This document shows positions 22,946-34,845 of a stretch of 64,000 nt of DNA, piece by piece (the first letter of the stretch is position 1; each line of letters begins with the position of its first letter). The position numbers were made by a program, and so were the translations under genes. Under the pieces are notes generated by a model that was given only the letters and a program-made list of their open reading frames with translations, had not been told where the DNA came from and did no database searches. The DNA comes from Medicago truncatula (taxonomy: Eukaryota; Streptophyta; Magnoliopsida; Fabales; Fabaceae). The stretch spans positions 2,681,001-2,745,000 of the forward strand of contig NC_053047.1 in NCBI RefSeq assembly GCF_003473485.1, in the 5' to 3' direction.

Positions 22946-25900
22946 TTTTTAGAAGAAAATAAACTAAATAATTTTAGCTTAATTGATATAAATATCAAAG
23001 TTATTAAGTTTGAACTCAATTGTTATCGACGTTCAAACTCTATCTTTTTCGCTTCTTTGTGTTTAGGATTTTCAAAGATTATTTTAATTTTCAGTATATA
23101 AAAAAAAAAAAAAATATTAACAAGTATTCTTGAGTACTTAAGTTTTTATGGTTTTATTTTTGAGCAATTTTTATGTTGAAGAAATTTGTAGTAATATTTA
23201 TAAATTGATAAAAGTGACGTGGTAGTGCGTGCACGATTTGATGAAGAAGACATGACGTGCCTTAATAAGTGATAGTGTCAGAAAGAACAGAAAAAACATT
23301 AACAACTGTCTTCACGAACTTACCTACCTGCTGCTTCTTCTTCTGGGTTTTGTTTGTCTATGTCTATGTCTATGTCTGTCTAGTGTAGGGACACTCTTTC
23401 TCTTTCAATTGCACACGCTTTCTTTCTTCATTCATATCTCTTTCTTAATCCATATCCATCCATATAATTAATTAACATAATGAAAATGTTAATTCTATTT
23501 TATTTTAATTTATGCGGAGAAGAGCCAACGCAAGCTCTCTTTTGTTGAGAGAATTTTTAAATTTTAATATATGAAATAAAGTACATTATAGTGTACATGT
23601 GATTGTACATTTCAAGGGAAAGATATTTTGTTAGTATTAGGTAGGTTAAATGGCATAAATAGTGTTCATGTGAATTTAATTCACTTATATTTAACAAATT
23701 CTAACTCAATTGTTAAAAATGAAGAAATTGTTCGATCTTAACCTAGGTTTAAACCCGACTCTTTTACTTGTGTGTGCCGGTATGTTTATAATGATTTTTT
23801 TGAAGTTAAATTAGACTACACAGTATCAGTGAGAATCAAATTTGAGACTTAAGGATGAGCACACTCTCAAGTTTTAAGTCAATATCACCAGGCTAACTCT
23901 CAAGTGAATTGTATGCTTCTAATAATTCTTGTCATTTCATCTGCTATCCAAACAAAAGTTGATATTTGACTAAATTCAAACAGTATAAGAATAAGATCCA
24001 CCTTAAATATCAAACAGGTTACACGACAAAGGTTGACCATCTTTAAACATCTATGAAAGATGATAACCAAATGAATTGAATTATAGAGTATTTCAAGCTT
24101 AACTTACTTATTCTCAAGGAAGAGTCAATTTTAAACTAAATTCAACAAATTCAACATAAAAGTATTTTGGAATCAATTCTGTTTATTGCCGACCTACCAC
24201 CATGTGTCACTTTCTAAAGGGGTGTTTATGGATATGACTCATAAAATTGTTTAAAAAATGGATTTTTTTCCTTTTTTGACAAATGAGGTTTGGATCTTTG
24301 TGATATTTAGAATAGTATACATTTTTTTTGTAACAATAGTATATAAATATTTATTTTTCTCAATTTACCAAATCACATTCGACGTGTTTAGGGATGAATG
24401 CTTATATATCAAAGATTACATGTATCATCTCATGAAAATATTGTTAGCTTCATCGTTGAACTTTTTTAGTCTTGATTGGAGATCGAAAGAGTTTTTGATG
24501 CACTAAATTTTGTTAAAATATAAAGTTATAATTATATACCAATATATGAATAAAATTTATTAATTAATTAATTGTTGTCTAAAAATTTATTAATTAATTA
24601 AAAGGGAAGAATTTTATAGGAATAAAACATTAAGAGACAAATAAAATATTAAAATAATAAATTTTATTTTAATAAAATAACAATTAATTATATTACTTAA
24701 TTTATCCATCACGTTAAGAAATGATTTTTTTTGTTGTCAAGTTGCATGATAGCTAGAAATTTATACATAAGGTAAATAAAAAAAATTCGAAGTTCGAACC
24801 TTAGACTTTACACTTAACAATGTCTATTTTAACCGAAATATGCTTGTGGGTCAAAGAAATGGTTATTTATTAAAAAAGAAAAATAAATATTTCAAATATA
24901 AACTGTGAATTAAGAATAATTGTGTATTTAATGAAACATTTATTTAATAATATTTTTTTTAGAGCAGTAATAGTTTATATTGCTTAATGTACATTGTACA
25001 CTATTGCATGTAAGATTTATCTAGAGTAGTTTTTAGTGTGATTATTATAAATTAGAACTTTTGGCTTTTAGTGAGACTTTAAGGTATTTTGTTTTTAGGG
25101 TCTAGACTTTTTTAACCAAATATTTTAGTCGTACTTAAAGCTTTCATACCCTACAAACCAAAAATAAATAAATAAAGCTTTCGCATTATAATTAGAACTT
25201 ATTTTGTGACATTGGTTCTTTGATGTGTCGATAAGCTTAATTCGTACACCAACAAAAACAAGTGCATCAAAAACATCACACACCCAAATATTCTTTTTTA
25301 CAGTAGCCACATACACAAATTTGTCATAGACATTTAATTGAATTTTTTTTACGATATCTCCTTTTAAAATATGTTTACATTTTGTCAAAATTATAGGTAC
25401 AATGAGATTAGTGTGTACACAATGGTCTTTTTGATGAAATTACGAATCATTGGTCAAAAATATAACAATTAACAAATAATTTAGAGATGATTCAACAATT
25501 CTCGAATTTGTTTGTCAAAAAAAAGAAAAAACAATTTTCGGATTTGGAATCACATGTATCCATAGTTGATTTAAAAAATATTTTATTTCTTTTTTAGCCA
25601 AAACAAAAACATAGTTTACTCTTTTTTTTGTGTAAATCCGATATCATTCGTGCGCAACTTGCAGAGATTAATCCTTCGAGTCTTATGGGACCCAAATGAA
25701 TTGTAAACTCTTTTTAAGAATTTTAACGTTGATGGATGTTCAATGTTAGATTCGAATTCAGAACATTGGTTAAGATATAAGAGACTCGTAAAAACAAATA
25801 GTTTACTCCCTTAAAAAAATTAATAGTTTATTAAAGGGATCGAACTCTTCTACTAAAATTTAATCAAAAGAGTATAAGTCTAGTTTATGGTTATAACAAT

Positions 25901-26496
25901 TTTTTCTTAAACTTTACTTTATTTATCTCCTCGTCGAACTTCGATTATCAAACCTTGCTTTAAAGACGGAGAGTCGACAAAAACAGTTTACTTTTTTCTT
26001 TTTGAAGGAACAAAAACAGTTTACTTAAAAACTAAGATATATTTTTTCCCAAAAATATGGGAAGATAAAAGACAGAGAAATTAAAACCTCATAAATAAAA
26101 TAAATGAAGGGAATGAAAAATAATTAATTTTTACTGATATTTTATTTTTGAAGCATTAATATCAAAATTTAAACACCACTACTTTTAGAACCAAACCAAG
26201 AGTGATAAAAGAAAAAGTTTTTTTTATCTTTCATCATAGATCTCATCAACATATCCACGTGTCAAAATCTCAACCCTTGGACCACATCCTTAATAAAACC
26301 AAACTGTTCATATAATGTTTTTTTGTTTGTTATGTTCCATGAATGACCCTTCACCAGCTCAACAACGATGCTGGTGATGAAAAGCAAAACCCATTGAATT
26401 TCTGAATACCCTTTGGAAAAAAGTTTCGATTTTTGTGATTTAGAACAAGAATCACGAACTGGGTTTTGAAGAAAAAATTGAGAGAAAAATTGAAAA

Positions 26497-29400
26497 ATGG
26501 GTGGTTGTGCTTCTAAACCTAAAGTAAATGATGATGGTGTTAAAATGAAGAGAATGAATTGTCATAATCATAGAAGAAAAAGAAGAAGAATTCTTAGAAG
26601 AAGAGTTTCTTCTCATAAGATTGAATCAAATCTTGGTCACTCTAATTCTGCTTTACAAGCTTCTAATCGTGCTTCAGGTACTTAATTACTTCAATTTTCC
26701 AATTTTTTATTCAATTAGTAATTTTTTTTTTGTTAATGTTTGATCCAATGATATTTTATTATTTTTATTTTAGTTTATTAATGAGTGCTGTTGTATTTGA
26801 TTCAGTTATAATTTTTTTTTCTGAGTTGAAATTTATGATTTTTGAAGAAAATGATGATTTAATGCGTATTTGATTGATTTGAGATTGATCTGCTATATTT
26901 GATTTGATTGTAATTTTTATTTTCTGAGTTGAAATTTATGATTTTTGAGGAAAATTAAAATTTAATGTGTATTTGATTGATTTGAGATTGAAGTGGAACT
27001 AATTTTCTGTTTTTCCAGATGCTGCTTGGTTTGATTCTACTTCAGCGTTGGATTCTGAATGTGATGATGAGTTTTATAGTGTTTATGATGGTAATTTTTA
27101 ATGAAATGTGTTTATTTGAGCGTTATGTGATGGATTTATTTAATTTTATTACATGCATTATTGAATATTGTGTATTTTCTTTTTTTTTTGTATGAAATCT
27201 ATTTATTTGAGCATCATGGTATGAGTTTACCGGAGATTTATGTTATGAGTTTATAGTTTAGTTTAGTTCACGTCATGATCCTTGGTATTGCGGGGAAACA
27301 CAGTTAGATACTGTTGATCTGGCCTTAATTCCGGAGAATTGCAGTCATATATGGCAGATGCGGGTGCCTCAGCAGTTGAGGCGTGCTGAGGCATCAAAAC
27401 CTTGCCAGAAACCTCTTTTTAGAAACCCTAATTTTTATGTTAATGTTTGATCGATGGCGTCTTTGAATGGTTGTGAAATCGGGTCATGACTAGTTGCTTC
27501 ATCTCCTAAAGGAGTCGGTTTTGTGTCTGTTTATCATCGACAATAGGAACTAAGATTGCAGGCTTATAATTAGTCGAAACAAGTTTTCTTTCAATATTAC
27601 TTAATGCATGTTTGAACTGATTGTGCGATTAGTGGAATCACGGCGAGCCACTATGATTTTGTTGAAAGCTGCACTTTGGAGCTTCAACAAAATCATGGTA
27701 CCACTGTGATTTCACCAAACTCATTGCCAATCCAAACGTGCACTCGGGTCAAGTGCAAGACAATATTTTTCTGCATTGAACTCCGATAGTTCTTGAGCTG
27801 AGTTCACTATGTTTTTAACAGGAGAAATTTCTGCAACTCATGCTGATGAGAACGGAGAGGAAAGAATACTAACCCTAACCCCTGATCATTGTGGGATTCT
27901 GCCAAACAACTGTTTGCCTTGCCTTTCTTCTTCTAATCCCCCTGTTGTCGAGAAGAAACGGCCATCGAGTCCTGACACACCGAGTTCAAGAAGAAAGTCG
28001 CTTTCTAAACTGTCATTCAAGTGGAGGGAAGGGCCTTCTGACATGGCATTACGTGAGTGATCTCATTATTTTTCTCCTTCAAGCTTTTATCTATGACTTT
28101 GAAAAAGGATGATACTGTGTTGGCTATGATTGATCTACTTTTACTTCTCAGACTGCACTGACAGTGAAATAAAGCTCTTCATGTTAAGCTTGTTGTATCA
28201 TGAACTTCACAATTTTTTAGATGTTTTTGGTAGTAGTTATTTTTATGTTTTTTTTTATCGTTACTAATTATTGACTTATCTTTTGTTTCAGTTTCCCCCA
28301 GGGCATTCAAACAAAAACTAGTAGCAGGTTCGACCATTCCATTTTGTCCGATAGAGAAACAAACCCCTGGTTCTTGGTCACCACTTGAGCCAAGTTCCTT
28401 CAGAGTCAGAGGAAAGAATTACTTGAGGTATGCACCAAATGTTTGATTTGAACTAAACTTCCTTTTGTTAGCTAAAAACCGAGCCAGCCGGTTGAATTGG
28501 TATCTGACCAGTTTGCCGGTTGGTTTAATCCCAGTTGTATTGCAATTTGCTTGAATTGAGGCTGAACTAAGTTGACCATGGTCGGTACAACCGGTTTTCA
28601 TTATTTATTTGTCATCCGGATTTTAAAGCATTGGTTGTTAGGGCGGAGACTCTCTCTCTCTGTAGATAGAGGTCATTATCATTAAATTATCAAACATAGC
28701 TCCATTTTTTGTAGTTATATAATTTATTGTTGCATGGTTTTCAGGGATAAGAAGAAAGAGTTTGCTCCAAGCGGTGCTGCTTTCTATCCCCTTGGTGCTG
28801 ACCTCTTTTTGTCTCCACGAAAAGTTGACCATATTGCCCGCTATGTACAAATTCCTGCAATAAATGTACCTGGGGATGTCCCTTCTATTCTTGTTGTAAA
28901 TATTCAGGTAATTTCATATTTCCTAGTTAATTAAATTCGAACTTGGAATTTCTAATCCTTATATGAGTAGCTATTTATTGACAATTTTGTATCTTATGCA
29001 CTGAAAATTGTAAAGGTGGAATACACAGATACACATCCATCACGATTTGGATTATTTTCATTAAGATCTTAACATATTTATTTTCTTTGAAATGCAGATA
29101 CCGTTATATACTGCCTCAATCTTCCAAAGTGAAAATGATGGCGAAGGAATGAATGTGGTTTTGTACTTCAAATTATCTGAAAAATATTCTAAAGATCTTT
29201 CGGAACAATTTCGAGAAAATATCACTGTAAGTTATTGAAATATGCTCTTTCGCCTTTTTTACCCAATTTTTATGCTTCATGTTACTGAAGATTTTGCCTC
29301 TATAACTGTCTATGATTAATTTGTTCTTTTGTTTCTTGACAGAAAATGATAAACGATGAAGTGGAGAGAGTTAAAGGCTTCCCTATGGATTCGATCGCAC

Positions 29401-30690
29401 CCTTTAGAGATAGATTAAAAATCTTAGGTAGAGTGGTGAATGTGGACAATCTTAATTTAAGCGCAACAGAGAAGAAGTTGATGAATGCTTACAATGAAAA
29501 ACCTGTTCTCTCACGTCCTCAGCATGAGTTTTACTTGGTAAATACACTAACATATGCTAGTTTCATTGAATTATTATCGAAACTCGTTTGGATATTGGTT
29601 TACTCACTCATTTTCATATACAAATTTGTTTACATTGTGTCGTTTGCAGTGCACTCGTTTTTAATTGGTGCATTGGTATGCCATATGTTACTGTCGTTGG
29701 ACATCCGGATACGACACTGGCACTCAAACTCATAACATGATATAAAACATCGACTTAGACATCGGACACTGCACTGACACGTCGATACTGACAGTAATTG
29801 AGAAAATAGATTAATTGAATGGAACAACATATTTCGGAATCGGACACCATACATGATTTCAATCTTAAGTATCCGTGCTATGCATAAAGTATAATACAAT
29901 ATACAATATAATCTGAATTATCTTGATAATTTTCTATCCTGTCAAAAAAGTTCTTATTCTGAATCTCTTTTTCTCACAGGGAGAAAACTATCTTGAGATA
30001 GATATAGATGTGCACAGATTTAGCTATATTGCAAGGAAAGGATTTGAAGGCTTCATAGAAAGACTGAAGCTATGTAACCTTGATTTTGGTCTGACAATTC
30101 AGGTAATTATCTTATATCATTCGATTTGCAACATGAATTATGAACAATTTATTGTACTTTATCTATTGACATAAGCATTTGCGGAAGTGTCTGAGAGCGC
30201 TTATGAAAATAATTTACAACTTATATGTAGACAATTAACTATACTTTCTTTTAGACTACAGAAATAATAACTTGTACATAAGCACTTATCCAACAAGCAC
30301 TTAATTAAGCTATTCATTCAAACACATAGCCCTGTTTGGTTGGACAGACTAATTTAAGCTTATCTATGATCGCTTATGAGAACAACTTATAATTTATAAT
30401 TTGACTTTGTTTTATCATTTGTTATACAAAATATCACATGCATAAGCACATATATGACAAGCGTTTATGCTATAAGCGATTAATTAAGTTGTTTATCCAA
30501 ACAAAGGCTAGCACATTAATGATAAGCACTTATTCAATAAGCTTTTCATTAAGCTTTCTAGTAAATGACATAATTTCTATGGCCTTTACAGGGAAACAAG
30601 CCAGAGGACTTGCCAGAGCATTTATTATGTGCAATTCGGTTGAATAAAATTGACCACAGCACTTTCAACCAGATTGGTCTTTTAAGTTGA
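26497..30690 (+). CDS. DUF1336 / EDR2 C-terminal-domain protein
   Basis: Nine exons: 26,497-26,677; 27,019-27,090; 27,822-28,052; 28,292-28,427; 28,745-28,907; 29,098-29,226; 29,343-29,537; 29,980-30,102; 30,592-30,690. They join in frame to 442 residues with GT-AG introns. It starts MGGCASKP, an N-myristoylation signal with an adjacent Cys for palmitoylation, followed by a Lys/Arg-rich segment (18-38); membrane attachment is likely. The middle is acidic, then Ser/Pro-rich. The DUF1336 domain starts around [15 protein letters not shown] (about 197-211) and runs through [42 protein letters not shown] and [20 protein letters not shown] to CAIRLNKID near the C-terminus. The same domain ends EDR2, a lipid-binding negative regulator of cell death; this shorter protein lacks the START and PH parts, as do the Arabidopsis MGGC-starting homologues. 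Its function is unknown. It is the only plus-strand host gene of the block. Confidence 0.93.
28470..28635. repeat. Intronic dispersed repeat (CCGGTTGAATTGG type)
   Basis: In intron 4 of the DUF1336 gene. The words AGCCGGTTGAATTGG, CCGGTTGGTTTAATCCC and GTACAACCGG, ending in GGATTTTAAAGCATTGG, are shared loosely with 1,715-2,000 and 10,135-10,225. It is an unassigned short transposon family. Confidence 0.55.
29685..29865. repeat. Intronic dispersed repeat ('GACACTGACAC' type)
   Basis: In intron 7 of the DUF1336 gene. The words GGACATCCGGATACGACACTGG, CGGACACTGCACTGACACGTC and ATTGAATGGAACAACAT fit a dispersed family also seen at 13,770-13,860 and 40,838-40,990. All three copies lie in introns. 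Confidence 0.5.
30175..30520. mobile_element. Intronic MITE, 'AAGTTGTTTATCCAAACA' family, copy 2
   Basis: In intron 8 of the DUF1336 gene. It contains CCCTGTTTGGTTGGACAG, GCGTTTATGCTATAAGCG and AAGTTGTTTATCCAAACA; at least two partial copies seem to be nested or adjacent (30,175-30,330 and 30,330-30,515). Confidence 0.65.
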
Positions 30691-32562
30691 AGCTTAAACA
30701 TAAAAGAGCCTTAAGCTTAATGTAATATCATAATTACATTATAAGGATGTTAATCATAGAATATTTTGATATGAGATTCTATGGCTAACTGCCATGTATG
30801 TATCTTTGAATTTTCTCGATTCATTGATGTAAAAGTTGTAGAATGTATATGAGAATGATAAATAATTAAATTGAAAAAATTATTAAATTACTCAACAATC
30901 TCATTTTATTACTCAACATTCATGCGTGACAAGCAAATTTTGCAGTTTAAAAATAAAAATTAAATAAATTCATATAGTAGTAAGTATTACAGTTGACTGA
31001 GTCACAGAAAATGCACTAAAGTAGACTACTAAGTTACAAATCTAGTGAGTCAACAAGTCCTAGTTCAACTGACAAAATTGTCGAAATTGCTAGGTTGGAC
31101 GCCGTGACCGTAGGTTTGAATCCCGACTTATTTGATTGGGTATATGAGTTTCAGTGGTTATTTGTCATTTCATCTATCTATAAAAATAAAAAATAGAATG
31201 TTACAAATCTAGTGATAATTTTTACTATACCTTCCACTCTTTTTCATTCATTCTTTAATCTTTTATCCTCGATAACTTGAGGGTGTAATCATCCATTCAT
31301 AGTTTGAATTGAATCTGCTTGGTATATTTCTTGGACCAACAAACTCAATTGAATTTGAATGGATTTACATCCAAGTTGTATTAATATTTATTTAAAATAT
31401 AGTAATAAAAACATAAAGACAATTTTAAAAGAAACAATTAAATAGTACTATATTTAATCGTTTTTTAACATTTTTGCGCTCAAGGTGCTAATTTAACCTA
31501 TATTAGGTTTAGACTCTTCTTTGAGTTTAATCTATCTTATACTCGGTCTTTGGATCTAACGACCGGATATCTCTTATCCATTAAATAGATCCAACAACCA
31601 ATTTTTGACTGCAAATGAATGAGACAACGAGAGGATTCATATCTCATATTTTTCCACTTGATTCAAATTGACTATAAAAATCGAAGGTTGGGACTTTTCT
31701 CATCCTCCATATGACTTTGGATGTACACATTGAAGAAGTAAAAAAAAGGTCTTACTAACAAGTTCTCTAAAGACATTGTTTAAATAACTCACAAAGAAAT
31801 TTTATCTTAAAAATACAAGTTAAACACATGTACAAATCTACACAATTTTCAAGATGAAAGTCACTACTACTTTTAAATGTTTAAACAATACCTTAAAGGT
31901 ATGTTTTATGCTTCCCTCGGAAATATTCTTGTAAAAACATGTCTTTTTTCCCTTTCTCAGAATTTGTTTATTTTGGTGAAAAATAGACCAAGAATCATAT
32001 TAATTTTGCACTATGGACCCAATTTTGTTGATCCAAATATAATTACTTTGTAACTTCTGCAATGTTTAAAAAGAAACTTATGAATGATTAATTAGTTTTT
32101 TTGTTTTGTTTTAACCCTATATTTTTAAGAGGAAATGAGACACAATGATTGGTAGTTAGGTTGGGAGATAACTAAAGACCGACAAAAGATTGTTCCAAAG
32201 ATTAACTATTAATTACTTTTATTCTTTATTTATTCATTTTCATTTAATTGTTCTTTTCTTCAAGGCTCATGCTCCATATTCTTTTGTGCATTGATGCTTG
32301 ATTTTTCAAAAATGGGTATAGTTTTTGAATTTTTGAAATATTTATTTTTCCTATTATTTTCTTTGTTACCATTGAACAATGGCTGATAACTCTACATAAA
32401 AACATAAGCAGAACAACAACAATAAGACCATGGAAGAACATATATTAATTGAAATAATGAAGAAATAAAATATTGTTCATTAAAAAAGGAACAATGTTTG
32501 ACATATTTGCATAACATGAAACATAAGATAAGAAATGACAAAGTACAAACAAATGATCATTA
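30691..32562. other. Intergenic with one SINE
   Basis: The first ~150 bp should be the 3' untranslated region of the DUF1336 gene. A SINE lies at 31,045-31,200. The rest is AT-rich and without a recognisable gene. Confidence 0.5.
31045..31200 (+). mobile_element. tRNA-derived SINE
   Basis: It has the tRNA-like head TCCTAGTTCAACTGACAAA, then GTCGAAATTGCTAGG (A-box side), GACGCCGTGACC, and the B box GTAGGTTTGAATCCCGAC, followed by a tail ending in ATCTATAAAAATAAAAAATAG. This layout is common in legume SINE families. Confidence 0.75.
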
Positions 32563-32847
32563 TCATTCTCGAATTGCTGGAGAACTCATGCATCTCCCAA
32601 AAATAGAAGATAGAAAACTTCTATTTACCTTATTTTCATTTTTTGTTGATGAAGGTGGTGAATGTGGTAAAGTTTCATTTTCATGCACCTTTCTTCCAAT
32701 GTGTGACACATTTTCTTCCTTGATTTGATTCTTCCTTGGTGAAGGATTTCCATTTCCTTTTGGTTCCATGATATGCACATCTTGCCATATCCGACCCGAA
32801 GATCCTTGTCGACGAAATGAACATGAAGATCTTTGCAATGTGTTCAT
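32563..32847 (-). CDS. MASS/DUF4666-like small protein
   Basis: A single-exon frame of 94 residues. It opens MNTLQRSSCSFRRQGSSG followed by RIW, the hallmark of the plant DUF4666 family, whose Arabidopsis members MASS1-3 are MAP-kinase substrates acting in stomatal patterning. A Ser-Pro pair (NPSPRKN about 34-40, HSPPSS about 62-67) gives possible proline-directed phosphorylation sites, and the C-terminus SFLSSIFGRCMSSPA is the usual Cys-containing end. A lysine/arginine-rich middle suggests a peripheral or nuclear protein. The short length matches the smaller family members. The overlapping frames on both strands (32,498-32,728 plus; 32,681-32,908 minus) are shadows. The start is the first M before the conserved block. 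Function in this plant is inferred only from the family. Confidence 0.75.
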   Translation of the reverse strand: MNTLQRSSCSFRRQGSSGRIWQDVHIMEPKGNGNPSPRKNQIKEENVSHIGRKVHENETLPHSPPSSTKNENKVNRSFLSSIFGRCMSSPAIRE

Positions 32848-32959
32848 GATGAATTGAATTTTTCCTTGTTCTTTGGATATGTTTGTGTAACACTTTTTCC
32901 TTCAACAATTGTTTTCAACTTGATCATATAAGTCTTTTTGATTTGGAGAGAGAAATTAG

Positions 32960-34845
32960 GTATAGTTCTGGATAACAAATTGTTTTGTTTGGTTTTAACT
33001 TTTAAGATTATGGTCACCATTCATTTAGCTTTTAAATGCAAATATAGTAAATAAAATTTTCAAATTATGTCTTATCCGTACAATTTGACTGATTATTTTT
33101 CTTTTTTGAGGTGAATTTGACTGATTCTTGATTGTTGCAATATCTTGAATGCAACATGTGGTGTTATACTACTATAAAAAGATGATGCTATATTTTAGCT
33201 TGTATAATATAATAATAGACATAACACACTCATAACCACAAATTTAGACGCTTGTGGTTAGGGAATTCAAACATTCATAAATAAGCGAATCATGACCGTC
33301 TAATTAAGATCAAACTATGAGATTTTGGGGATTTTTATACACCTTTAAATATTGTTTATCTATATTATAAATTGAGTCATATAATCTTGAATGAATGGTC
33401 TAGATTTGTAACTGTTTGAATGATGAAATTTTTTAAACCAAACAATTCATATTCTATAACCACTATACGTATCTCTGACTACATTAAGATTCATTTACGG
33501 GATTGACTCTTTTGACATATGTTCTTCTATGCATTCAAGTATGAAATCAAACTTGACAACATGTTTAAGAGATCATAAAATAATTAAGAGCATTGCTACT
33601 TGGTGCGAGAAATACATTGTTTTTCGTGGATAGTTTGTCGCACTATCAAGCTTTTTCCAATAATTAATCAACCGTGTCACGTAGTATAGGTAGATACTTG
33701 ATATTTTTTTCTTTGAATTAAGTTGAAAAAATTATTCACTGTTGATATTCTTGTCATTAATTTACCATGGATTATTGGGTTTTGTAACAGTCTTGATTTT
33801 AGTATTAAGAAAATTACATAGTTATATTATACTTTACTTTTCAATTGTTGGAACACAACTAAGAATTTGGGTGAGGTTTAATTGAAAGAATATTTTCTTT
33901 GATAATATTCTTAACCTAAATTATTACAAAGATTTTCGGGTTTGTAAATTAGACTGTTTAATATTTTTTTTTCTGAAGAAACTTAGACTGTTTAATATTA
34001 TTGGTTATAGTAATAAGAAAACAACTTTAAGCCCTCTTTGTAATAAAAAAAAAAAATGTTGTGAAGGTCTCTTATAGTTTTGGTCATTAGTCTATTGTTG
34101 CTTGCTTTCGGACTCCCACCAAGTTTAATCAGGGTTCTGACTCGGTTTGATGGAGGAGTATCGGTGGATATAGGTGTAACGGAACAAGTATAGTGATGTT
34201 GGAGGTTCAGGGGAAGATTGTTAGAGTTCAAGTGTGAGTGATTAGTCATACATCGACTATGATGAGAGTTAAATGAGTGATTAGTCATACATCGACTATG
34301 ATGAGAGTTAAATGAATGATATATAAGAAGTTGACTCATACACAAAATGCTTTTAGATTTTGGATAAAGATGTGATGTCAAAATCTCTTAAGAATTGATC
34401 ATTAGCTCGTTGTTTTTGCGATGCTTCCCGCATTTTTAGTTAGTCTCATCAAATTATTGTGTTTAGTTATTCTTCACATATTTTTTATTACTCTTAGTTG
34501 TATTGCGGATTTGACTCTATGGCACTTACTTGGTTCTAAGTTCTCCTCTCCTACTCCTTAGAACAATGCAAAACAATTATTTTAGTCGTTCATTGAATCT
34601 GATACCGAGTTTTCAATATTTTGGATCCACAATAAAGGTTCTAATGGAACCTAAGAGAAATTTGAGGTATATTTTTTTTTCTTCAAAAAAGCTTGAACAA
34701 AAGATCAATTTCCATGTCTTAATAAAAATCACACAACTTCAAACAATTATTCAATAACAAAAATCATCCTTATAGAGAAACTACATATAAAAAAAAAAAA
34801 TCAAATGCAAACATCTAAATGAGTCTAACAATGTAACACAAACAC
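32960..34845. other. Intergenic; possible LTR remnant near 34.2 kb
   Basis: About 34,080-34,560 is less AT-rich and has the look of an old LTR (TGTTAGAGTTCAAGTG near 34,219; TATATAAG near 34,320), but I cannot find paired ends or a target duplication. A 39-bp tandem repeat lies inside it. No gene is supported; the 127-residue frame at 33,998-34,381 owes its length to that repeat. Confidence 0.4.
34236..34313. repeat. Perfect 39-bp tandem repeat, two copies
   Basis: Two adjacent identical units starting GAGTGATTAGTCATACATCG and ending GAGAGTTAAAT. Confidence 0.9.

Larger units (their letters stand above)
17569..26496. other. Long intergenic span, no gene seen
   Basis: About 17,805-17,910 resembles an internal fragment of a Ty3-type element (TAGCAAGTGTACTAAAAATG; TTCGTATCCACTGGGATTG). 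Weak SINE-like B boxes occur near 21,165 (GGGGTTTGAACC), 23,030 and 23,750 (AGGTTTAAACCCGAC). A run of GTCTATGTCTATGTCTATGTC lies near 23,357. Frames up to 87 residues (24,258-24,506; 25,125-25,388) have no recognisable domain and unfavourable composition. The last ~300 bp should be the promoter of the DUF1336 gene. Confidence 0.5.

Noticed and set aside
23340-23400. GTCTATGTCTATGTC run as a CRISPR-like or tandem locus
   Set aside because: Only about three short units in eukaryotic DNA, with no spacers; a simple microsatellite.
33998-34381. 127-residue His/Ser-rich frame as a gene
   Set aside because: Part is a perfect DNA tandem repeat, and no homologous domain is recognised.
34080-34560. 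Complete solo LTR
   Set aside because: TGTTAG and a TATA are seen but no matching end or target duplication could be found.
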